Of a DNA stretch of 64,000 nucleotides, positions 25,690 through 33,900 are shown piece by piece. The notes beneath the pieces were generated by a model. It was given only the letters and a program-made list of their open reading frames with translations, was not told the origin of the DNA and did not search any database. Every line of letters begins with the position of its first letter. The first letter of the stretch is position 1. The DNA comes from Cupriavidus sp. U2 (GTDB lineage: Bacteria; Pseudomonadota; Gammaproteobacteria; Burkholderiales; Burkholderiaceae). Both the position numbers and the translations under genes were made by a program. The stretch lies in NCBI RefSeq assembly GCF_009663685.2, contig NZ_RCOG02000032.1, positions 854,975 to 918,974 of the forward strand, written 5' to 3'.

Positions 25690-26117
25690 TGGTTAACCCG
25701 TAGGCGAGTTTGCAACAGCAAGTTGCGAGCCATACGCCACAAGGCCTTGACGGCGCAGGCGACGCGCGCTCCGGGCCGGGCCGCTGCCGGGTTGCGGCCC
25801 GCGGCGCGTTCGCATAAACTCTGCCGCAACCATTCCACCTTGCGCGACTGGCGAAGTCAGTGGGTACTACCACGAGGAAGCGCAAGTTCATTGGGCGTGA
25901 AGTAAAAATGCGCCTGCCGCTCGCCTGGGCAGCGAATGGGAAGCAGGGTGCGCCCTGTACCGGTCAGCCGCATTGCGCGGCCCGGTGCTGGACGCCAGTG
26001 CCTTCCCGCGCGCCCTATCCGCGAAGTAATTCCCGCTTTAATACGATTGCGCCGACCTGCAACCGATGCTCCTATCGTTTTTGCCGTCCGCTTTCCTTTT
26101 TACAGACGAGTCACGCC
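25690..26117. other. Intergenic region between ybgC and glyA
   Basis: About 430 bases between divergent units. It must hold the promoters for the tol-pal operon and for glyA. A TTTAAT/TAATAC-like AT-rich patch near 26036-26044 could be part of the glyA promoter. Open frames run through but show no family features. I looked for a glycine or tetrahydrofolate riboswitch before glyA and did not recognise one. Confidence 0.4.
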
Positions 26118-27365
26118 ATGTTTGAACGCAGCCGTTTCACGATCGAACAGATCGACCCCGAAGTCTTCGCCGCTATCCAGAAGGAGAACCAGCGTCAGGA
26201 AGATCATATCGAGCTGATCGCCTCCGAAAACTACACCTCGCCGGCCGTGATGGCCGCCCAGGGTTCGCAACTGACCAACAAGTATGCCGAGGGCTATCCC
26301 GGCAAGCGATACTACGGCGGCTGCGAGTACGTCGACGTCGTGGAACAGCTGGCCATCGACCGCGTGAAGCAGCTGTTTGGCGCCGACGCCGCCAACGTGC
26401 AGCCGAACTCGGGCTCGCAGGCCAACCAGGGCGTGTTCTTCGCCATGCTCAAGCCGGGCGACACCATCATGGGCATGAGCCTGGCCGAAGGCGGCCACCT
26501 GACCCACGGCATGGCGCTGAACATGAGCGGCAAGTGGTTCAACGTCGTGAGCTACGGCCTGAACGCCCAGGAAGACATCGACTACGACGCGCTGGAGAAG
26601 CAGGCGCACGAAACCAAGCCGAAGATGATCATCGCCGGCGCTTCGGCATTCTCCCTGCGCATCGACTTCGAACGCATCGCCAAGGTTGCCAAGGCAGTGG
26701 GCGCCTACTTCATGGTCGACATGGCTCACTACGCCGGCCTGATCGCCGCCGGTGTGTACCCGAACCCGGTGCCGCACGCCGACTTCGTCACCACCACCAC
26801 CCACAAGAGCCTGCGCGGCCCGCGCGGTGGCGTGATCCTGATGAAGGCCGAGCACGAAAAGGCCATCAACTCGGCCATCTTCCCGGGTATCCAGGGCGGC
26901 CCGCTGATGCACGTGATCGCCGGCAAGGCCGTGGCGTTCAAGGAAGCCTTGCAGCCCGCGTTCAAGGAATACCAGCAGCAAGTGGTGAAGAATGCCGCCG
27001 TGCTGGCCGAGACCCTGATCGCGCGCGGCCTGCGCATCGTGTCGGGCAAGACCGAAAGCCACGTGATGCTGGTGGACCTGCGTGCCAAGCAGATCACCGG
27101 CAAGGAAGCCGAGAAGATTCTGGGCGACGCGCATATCACGGTGAACAAGAACGCCATCCCGAACGATCCGGAAAAGCCGTTCGTGACCTCGGGCATCCGC
27201 CTGGGCTCGCCGGCCATGACCACGCGCGGCTTCAAGGAAGAAGAAGCCCGTCAGGTGGCCAACCTGATCGCCGACGTGCTGGACAACCCGCACGACGAAG
27301 CCAACATCGCCAAGGTTCGCGAGCAGGTGTCCGCACTGACCCGCCGTTTCCCGGTCTACGGCTGA
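26118..27365 (+). CDS. glyA: Serine hydroxymethyltransferase
   Basis: A 415-residue pyridoxal-phosphate enzyme interconverting serine and glycine with transfer of a one-carbon unit to tetrahydrofolate. IELIASENYTSPAV, YPGKRYYGGCEYVD, and the PLP lysine at residue 230 in VTTTTHKSLRGPRGG are all present. The ATG at 26118 matches the family N-terminus; the frame stays open 86 codons further upstream, which is not coding. nrdR follows 173 bases later, a gene pair conserved in many proteobacteria. Confidence 0.98.
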   Translation: MFERSRFTIEQIDPEVFAAIQKENQRQEDHIELIASENYTSPAVMAAQGSQLTNKYAEGYPGKRYYGGCEYVDVVEQLAIDRVKQLFGADAANVQPNSGSQANQGVFFAMLKPGDTIMGMSLAEGGHLTHGMALNMSGKWFNVVSYGLNAQEDIDYDALEKQAHETKPKMIIAGASAFSLRIDFERIAKVAKAVGAYFMVDMAHYAGLIAAGVYPNPVPHADFVTTTTHKSLRGPRGGVILMKAEHEKAINSAIFPGIQGGPLMHVIAGKAVAFKEALQPAFKEYQQQVVKNAAVLAETLIARGLRIVSGKTESHVMLVDLRAKQITGKEAEKILGDAHITVNKNAIPNDPEKPFVTSGIRLGSPAMTTRGFKEEEARQVANLIADVLDNPHDEANIAKVREQVSALTRRFPVYG

Positions 27366-27380
27366 TCGGACCGCTGGCGT

Positions 27381-27473
27381 GGATCGCCCCCGGGCGATCC
27401 GAAGCGTATCTATAGTTAGTACGCACAAAACGGCGCCGCCCTCCCCCGGATCGGCGGCGCCGGTTGACCCGCC
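27381..27473 (+). terminator. Hairpins after glyA, terminator-like but without T-run
   Basis: Two GC-rich inverted repeats follow glyA: GGATCGCC/GGCGATCC around 27381-27401 and GGCGCCGCC/GGCGGCGCC around 27433-27462. Neither is followed by a T-run, so they may be rho-assisted or mRNA-stabilising structures rather than true intrinsic terminators. Between them lies an AT-rich patch (TATCTATAGTTAGTA) that could belong to the nrdR promoter. Confidence 0.35.
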
Positions 27474-27538
27474 ACACCCCCGCAGCAGAACTCAAAGATG
27501 CAAAATGCGGGCTGGCACATTTCTTCAGGTGGTCAGGC

Positions 27539-28006
27539 ATGAAATGCCCCTTCTGCGGTCATTCCAATACCCAGGTCCTTGACAGTCGCGTCTCCGAGGA
27601 CGGCGAAGCCGTGCGCCGGCGCCGGCGCTGCGAAGCCTGCGACCGCCGTTTCACCACCTACGAGCGCATCGAGCTGTTCTTCCCGGCCATCGTGAAGAAG
27701 AACGGCTCGCGCGTGGACTATTCCCGGGCCAAGCTCAAGGATTCGATGCGGCTGGCCCTGCGCAAGCGGCCGGTTTCCGCCGAAGCCATCGACGAAGCCA
27801 TCCTGCGCATCGAAGAAAAACTGCTGGCGCTGGGCGAAAAGGAAATCCCGAGCAGCCAGGTGGGCGAACTGGTCATGCGTGAACTGCGCAAGCTCGACAA
27901 GATCGCCTATATCCGCTTTGCTTCGGTCTATCGAAGCTTCGAGGATGTGTCTGAATTCCGCGACGTACTCGACGAATTTTCCACCCCTACCCCACGAAAG
28001 GGGTAG
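27539..28006 (+). CDS. nrdR: Transcriptional repressor NrdR
   Basis: A 155-residue repressor of ribonucleotide reductase genes. An N-terminal zinc ribbon (MKCPFCGHSNTQVLDSR with CEACDRRFTTYER) is followed by an ATP-cone domain (VKKNGSRVDYSRAKL to about residue 138) that senses ATP/dATP. Length and domain order match the family. The ATG at 27539 begins the zinc ribbon, and the 25 upstream codons are excluded. It is downstream of glyA in the same direction. Confidence 0.97.
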   Translation: MKCPFCGHSNTQVLDSRVSEDGEAVRRRRRCEACDRRFTTYERIELFFPAIVKKNGSRVDYSRAKLKDSMRLALRKRPVSAEAIDEAILRIEEKLLALGEKEIPSSQVGELVMRELRKLDKIAYIRFASVYRSFEDVSEFRDVLDEFSTPTPRKG

Positions 28007-28096
28007 CCACTTCCCCAAAAAAGCTGTCTAATCTGCACTAACCTCCTTCGGGTTAGGAGGCAGGCGGACGAGCGCGCGTTTCAATCGCATAAAAAA

Positions 28097-28116
28097 ACGC
28101 TGCGACACAGCAGCGT
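28097..28116 (-). terminator. Orphan minus-strand terminator between nrdR and fimT
   Basis: ACGCTGC / GCAGCGT arms with a 6-nt loop, preceded on the plus strand by seven A residues. It would therefore terminate leftward transcription. No convincing leftward gene lies to its right, so either a short RNA is made from the minus strand here or the element is fortuitous. Confidence 0.5.
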
Positions 28117-28221
28117 CGCCACACGCGGAACCGGACCCATCAGAGGCCCGGACGCACAGAATTCCAGCGCGCCGCGCAAAGAACAAAAAAGAACTGTCGT
28201 TTTTTTGGACGGGAGTCACAA

Positions 28222-28866
28222 ATGGGTCAGTCTTTCTGCCGGAAGGCAGCGGGCTTGCTGACGCCTTTGCTGCCTAAGCCTGGGGTCAATGCCGGCGTGG
28301 CTGCAGTGGCGTCAGGGGCTGTACACGCGCGCGCAGGTCAACGATACCGTCGGCGCGCGCGAGGGGTCACGCTGATCGAACTGATGGTGACCATTGCGGT
28401 ACTGGCCGTGCTGGCCGCCGCAGCCGCACCGAACTTCAAGTCATTCCTGCATAACAGCCGGCTGTCGGCCGATGCCACGCGGCTGTTCGCGGACCTGGAA
28501 CTCGCCCGCAGCGAGGCCGCGCGCCGCAACACCACGGTAACGGTCTGCCCGCTCGGTGCTGGCAATACCTGCTCCGACGACTGGACCCTGCCCCGCATCG
28601 TATTTGTCGATGCGGACAATGACGGCGTCTACGCAAACACCGAAGAACTGGTGCGGAACAGCGATCCGCTGCAAGCCACCACGGAAGTCACCGCCGCCAA
28701 TCTCGGCGCCACGCCGGATCGCGTACGCATGCGATCCACGGGCAGTTCCAGCACGCCCACCGCAAGCTGGAAATTCTGTGAGCGCAGTTCCACGGAAGCC
28801 GGCCAGACGGTTTCAATGACCGGCAGCGGCCGGCCCTCCACCCAGCTGCAGTCGACGTGTCCCTGA
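28222..28866 (+). CDS. fimT: Type IV pilus minor pseudopilin, GspH/FimT type
   Basis: A 214-residue prepilin. The type III leader ends RRRARG with cleavage before VTLIELMVTIAVLAVLAAAA; glutamate is at mature position 5. The C-terminal part has the GspH/FimT pattern with paired cysteines (CPLGAGNTCSDDW) and a late Cys. The leader is about 48 residues, unusually long, although the ATG at 28222 is preceded by a good GGGAG site; a GTG downstream could be the real start. First gene of the canonical minor-pilin cluster, four bases before pilV. Confidence 0.88.
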   Translation: MGQSFCRKAAGLLTPLLPKPGVNAGVAAVASGAVHARAGQRYRRRARGVTLIELMVTIAVLAVLAAAAAPNFKSFLHNSRLSADATRLFADLELARSEAARRNTTVTVCPLGAGNTCSDDWTLPRIVFVDADNDGVYANTEELVRNSDPLQATTEVTAANLGATPDRVRMRSTGSSSTPTASWKFCERSSTEAGQTVSMTGSGRPSTQLQSTCP

Positions 28867-28870
28867 CGCC

Positions 28871-29425
28871 ATGACGCCCTACTCCTCCCCTATTCCGATG
28901 GCGGATCGATGCCGGCTGTCGCGTGCGCGGAACCCGGCGCGCGGCTTTTCGTTGATCGAGGCGCTGGTCACGCTGATCGTCCTGTCGATCGGCATGCTGG
29001 CGCTGGCCAACCTGCAATTGCAGACGCTGGTGGACTCGCGCACGGCCGCGATGCGCAACTATGCCGCGCTGATGGCCTACAACCTGGCGGACCAGATTCG
29101 CAGCAACAGCACCGCCGTGACGAACGGCACGTTCAACGTCCCCAAGTCATCCGATGCGGTGGCCAAGTGCTATACCGCGGCAGGCTGCACGCCTGACGAG
29201 ATGGCTATCACGGCCTATGCCACATGGCTCGCGGACGTCCGGGAAAGCATGCCCGGTGGCGACGGCATCGTCTGCACGGACAGCACGCCCAACGACGGCT
29301 CCGGATCAGCAGAAGACAAGAACGGCTGCGAAAAGGACGCCAATGCTCCGTATGTCATCAAGATTTTCTGGAGCGAAGACAACGGTGGTACCCCTCAGCA
29401 TTTCTCGACCGCGCTCATCCCATGA
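28871..29425 (+). CDS. pilV: Type IV pilus minor pilin PilV
   Basis: A 184-residue prepilin whose leader ends in NPARG, with cleavage before FSLIEALVTLIVLSIGMLAL. Glu5 is present. It is a PilV-type minor pilin, part of the PilVWX-PilY1-PilE tip-initiation complex. A Cys-containing C-terminal domain (CYTAAGCTPDEMA) is typical of the family. Its stop overlaps the pilW start by four bases (ATGA). Confidence 0.9.
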   Translation: MTPYSSPIPMADRCRLSRARNPARGFSLIEALVTLIVLSIGMLALANLQLQTLVDSRTAAMRNYAALMAYNLADQIRSNSTAVTNGTFNVPKSSDAVAKCYTAAGCTPDEMAITAYATWLADVRESMPGGDGIVCTDSTPNDGSGSAEDKNGCEKDANAPYVIKIFWSEDNGGTPQHFSTALIP

Positions 29426-30264
29426 CTACGCCAAACCGTCAATTCCGCCGCCGCGCGGCCAGCGGCTTTACGCTGGTCGAGTTGATGGTCGGCATGGTGA
29501 TCAGCATGCTGCTGATCCTCGCAGCCAGCTCGCTCTATATCTCGCAGCGCCGCACCAACAGCACGCAGGGCGATGTGGGCGAGATCCAGGAGAACGCCCG
29601 CGCCATTGCCCAGCTGCTGCAGCGCCAGGCGCGGCAGATCGGCTACTCCGATTTCCTGTACACGAATAACGACTTCGTGTCCCCCACGCTGGAAGCCACA
29701 AACGACGGTGGCGCGAACACCAGCGACACGCTGACGCTGCGCTACTACGGCTCATCGATGGCCGGCGGCGATCCGTTCGCCGCACCGGGCAGCCCGACAT
29801 TCCCGAAGGCTGACGGCAGTTCGGTCGATTGCAGCGGCAACGACGTGAACGGCAACGTGCAGACCACCGAGATCTATTCGATCGTCAAGGACGCGGACGG
29901 TGTTCCATGGCTGCAGTGCGAGGTAAATGGCACCCCCACGCCTCTCTTCCGCAATGTCGAGGCGCTCCAGATCCTGCTGGGCGAGGACACCGACAACGAC
30001 ATGGTGGTGAACCGCTTTGTGCGGCCTGGAGCGGCCGCAAACATGGACAACGTGCTGGCCGTACGCGTGTCCGTCGTGCTGCGCGGCAACAGCACCACCA
30101 ACCCCGACATGGTCAAGACGAAGATCAACCATTTCGGCACCACGTACGCACCCGGTGACCTGGCGCCCAACGGGGATGCTGGCAGCGTGATGCAACTGGC
30201 CGCCGACGGCCGTCTTCACAGGCATTTCACGTTCTACATCGCCCTTCGCAACCGACTGACATAG
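29422..30264 (+). CDS. pilW: Type IV pilus minor pilin PilW
   Basis: A 280-residue prepilin-like protein with leader RRRAASG cut before FTLVELMVGMVISMLLILAA, Glu5 present, and the large PilW C-terminal domain including LQILLGEDTDNDMVVNRFV and RVSVVLRG. Known partners are PilV, PilX and PilY1 in priming pilus assembly. The ATG overlaps the pilV stop, so the longer open frame upstream is not used. pilX begins seven bases after its stop. Confidence 0.92.
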   Translation: MTTPNRQFRRRAASGFTLVELMVGMVISMLLILAASSLYISQRRTNSTQGDVGEIQENARAIAQLLQRQARQIGYSDFLYTNNDFVSPTLEATNDGGANTSDTLTLRYYGSSMAGGDPFAAPGSPTFPKADGSSVDCSGNDVNGNVQTTEIYSIVKDADGVPWLQCEVNGTPTPLFRNVEALQILLGEDTDNDMVVNRFVRPGAAANMDNVLAVRVSVVLRGNSTTNPDMVKTKINHFGTTYAPGDLAPNGDAGSVMQLAADGRLHRHFTFYIALRNRLT

Positions 30265-30271
30265 GCCGGCC

Positions 30272-30847
30272 ATGAAACACCGCATTCACCCAACGTCCCA
30301 CCGCACCGGGCAGCGTGGCATGTCGCTGATCCTGGTCCTGCTGCTCCTGGTCATCCTGACACTTGCCGCGCTGGCCGCCAGCACCATGAGCCTGAACTCC
30401 GAGCGCCTGGCCCGTAACACCCGGGACGAGAGCGTGGCCCTCCAGGCGGCGGAATCCGCACTGCGCGATGCGCGCATGGACATCACCACGTCCCGCAAGC
30501 TGAACGGCCTGACGGGCTCGTCGCCGACCTGCGACATCGAGGGATACAAGGGCTACTGCCAGTACGCCACGTCCGGCCAGCAGGTCTGGGAACTCTACAT
30601 CGAGGATCCCAAGCGATCGGTGGAACTGGGCGAGATGACCGGCCTGACGGCCACCCAGAAGATGGCCACGGTGGATACCGCTGGCGCCAATGGCGTATCA
30701 AAGCAGCCGCGCTACCTGATCGAGCCACTCAAGGAGCCCGGCGACATTGAGTTCGGCTCCAACAAGTATGTGTACCGCATCACGGCGATTGGCTACGGCG
30801 TGAACCCTGGCACCAAGGTAATGGTGCAGGAAGTCGTCCGCTTCTGA
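30272..30847 (+). CDS. pilX: Type IV pilus minor pilin PilX
   Basis: A 191-residue protein with leader ending GQRG followed by MSLILVLLLLVILTLAALAA, a PilX-type N-terminal helix that lacks Glu5, as is normal for PilX. The following EAALRDAR-like helix (AAESALRDARMD) is the family marker. It connects the minor pilins to PilY1. pilY1 begins about 58 bases after its stop. Confidence 0.9.
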   Translation: MKHRIHPTSHRTGQRGMSLILVLLLLVILTLAALAASTMSLNSERLARNTRDESVALQAAESALRDARMDITTSRKLNGLTGSSPTCDIEGYKGYCQYATSGQQVWELYIEDPKRSVELGEMTGLTATQKMATVDTAGANGVSKQPRYLIEPLKEPGDIEFGSNKYVYRITAIGYGVNPGTKVMVQEVVRF

Positions 30848-30905
30848 CGACGACCCTTTGACGACTCAGCACTGTCTTGCGCAAACCCTTACTGTCAGGC
30901 GCACC

Positions 30906-33900
30906 ATGACCTATCCCCACTCTTCCCGACGCTTCGCGAGCCGCGTGCAGGCTGCCCTGCTGGCTGTGTCGAGCATGCTCGCTATCGCCACGGCCTCGGC
31001 CGCCGGCCCCCAGCTCACCCTGACCCAGCGGCCGCTCTTCGCCGGTGGCAATGTACCGCCGATGGTCATGATCGACCTGACCAAGGATCACACGCTGCAC
31101 CAGAAGGCGTACAACGACTATACGGATCTGGACGGCGACGGCAAGCTCGATACGACGTACACAAACAGCATCGAGTACGCCGGCTACTTCGATTCAGCCA
31201 AGTGTTACACGTACGACAAGACGACGATCAAGGGTTTCGTACCAAAGGCCCTTGTGGACAAGGACAAGTACTGCGATGGCTCGACCTGGAGCGGCAACTT
31301 CCTGAACTGGGCCACGATGAGCCGCATCGACGAGGTTCGCAAGATCCTCTACGGTGGCATGCGCTCGACGGATACCACGACCACCACGGTGCTGGAACGT
31401 GCTTTCCTGCCGATGGACGCGCACGCCTGGGCCAAGTTCTACAACGGCGCCGACGTCGCGAAACTTGTGCCGGTGTCCGTGGAAGTAGCCTCGGCCATCG
31501 GCACGCTAACGTCGAACACCAAAATGGCGCTGGCCGCAGCCGCGGCATCGAATATCGCGCTCAATGACGTGAGCAAGGTGCAGATCGGCGACCAACTGCG
31601 GTTCGAGCCGACCTCTGGCGCCACGGCTGGCAGTTCGATGACAGGCTGGGTAATGAAGGTCAACACCAGTTCGGTCAACATGGCGTTCTATGCCGATGGC
31701 GTGTCGAACCCGGGCAACACCAGCACACAGTTCTCGTCGTGGAAGGTCACCAATCTGACGCGCGGCGGCCTGACCTTGTGCAACGTCACGCCGAAGGACT
31801 CCAGCAACCTTAACTCGCAGACCAATCAGCAGGCGCCGCAGATCCGCGTGGTAGCAGGCAACTACGCCACGTGGGGTGCCTCCGAGAAATGGCAGTGCAA
31901 TTGGTATACCGAAGCCAACAATACGCAAGGGTCATTCCTGCCCAAGATCAATGGCACCACGGTGTCGGGTTCGTCGAACGGCAACCGCGCCGCGCTCTCG
32001 GGCATCAACTCGTCGGCCGAAAATCCTCTGCAATCGGCACGGGGCCTAGGCATGGGCCAGGACGTCGGCGTCTACAACGCGCGCGTGCAAGTCTGCGTGC
32101 CTGGCCTGATCGGCTCCGAGACCTGCGATCAGAACAACAACAAGCCGACCGGGCTCCTGCAGCAGTTCGGCGGCCCTGGCCAGATGCTGTTCGGCCTGAT
32201 GACCGGCAGCTATGACAAAAATATCTCCGGCGGTGTTCTGCGACGCAACGTGACCAACTTCGCGTCGGAATTCAATCCCGATACCGGCATATTCACCTAC
32301 TCGGCCGCCACCAACCCGGTAAAAGGCATCGTCTGGAACATCGACAAGCTGCGCCCCTACGGCTACAGCTACAGTGACGGCACCTACCTGAATGCTGACC
32401 AGTGCAACTACCAGCAGACCGGCATTCAGCCGAGCGGGGGTACAAACGCCCAGAACAAGCCGGCGTCGGAAGGCAACTGCTCCACCTGGGGCAATCCGAT
32501 ATCCGAAATTTTCGTCGAAACACTACGCTATTTCGGGGGCAAGACTGCAACGGCCTCCTTCCAGCCCGCCAGTAACGGCAAGGACGCCACACTGGGTCTG
32601 ACACAGCCGGCCTGGGCCAACCCGATGGACCTGCCCAAGTCGAATCCGAATCGCGCGCCGTACTGCTCGCCCCTCAATGCACTGGTCTTCAATTCGAGCG
32701 TGTCCTCGTACGACAACGACCAGCTCAGCGGCATGAGCGCGCTGAAAGGCTCGCCGGATATCAGCACCTATACAAACAAGGTCGGCGTTGGAGAGAACAT
32801 ATCCGGCAACTCCTGGTTCGCGGGCGGCATCTACGGCAAGACGATCGACAACCTGTGCTCGGCCAAGGCGGTCAACAACCTCAGCGATGTACTGGGAATC
32901 TGCCCGGAAGGCCCTTCGCAAAAGGGTACGTTCCAGATTGCAGGGGCGGCATTGTTCGCCAGGCTCAACCGTCTGCGATCGGATGACGACGCAAACACGC
33001 TGGGTGTTCCGGCGCAGGACACCACGTCGCTGAAGATGAGCACCTACGCGGTGCAACTGGCGACGAACACGCCCAAGATCAGCGTTAACGTAAACGGCAA
33101 GACCGTGACGATCATGCCGGCGTACCAGCTGCATCCGCAGTCGCCCAATAGTGTGACCGCCGATGCCAGCACGGGTACGCTGGTGGACTTCAAGGTCATC
33201 TCGCAGACCGCCACCAGCGGCAAGTTCTACGTGAACTGGGAAGATTCGATTGCCGGCGGCGACTATGACCAGGACGTCTGGGGCATCCTGAGCTACAACG
33301 TCAGCGGCGACACCATCACGGTGTCCACGCGCGTCGTGTCGGGCTCATCGGCCAACGGCCAGGGTTTCGGCTATACGATCTCGGGCACCTCGCAGGACGG
33401 CCCGCACTTCCACTCGGGGATCTACGATTTCCAGTATGCCGATCCCACCAATATCAAGGTGACACCGAGTAGCGCACCCATCAATTCCACCGGTGGCTGC
33501 AACAAGTGCAATTTCGGCGATCCGGAAACCAGCGTCGTCTACACGGCCAACGGCAAGGCCGGCTCTCAGTTCCAGGATCCGCTGTTGTATGCCGCCAAGT
33601 GGGGCGGCTTCACCGATCAGAACGGTAGCGGCACCCCTGACCAGACGGCCGAATGGGATGTGATCCTGTCGAACGGCAATGCAGGCTCGGATGGCGTACC
33701 CGACAATTACTTCTACGCCACCAATCCCGTCGCCCTCGCCGCGGCGCTGAAAAACGCCTTCCTGTCAATTCTGAAGACGTCGTCGGCGGCAGCGGTGGCA
33801 GCAAGCACCGCATCGCTGAAAATCGATTCCAGCATCTTCCAGGCTCGTTTCAATGGTTCTGACTGGTCGGGTCAGGTGCTGGCCTACAGCCTGGACAAGA

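Noticed and set aside
25690..26117. Glycine or tetrahydrofolate riboswitch before glyA
   Set aside because: No conserved core recognised; only ordinary GC-rich sequence with a small AT-rich patch.
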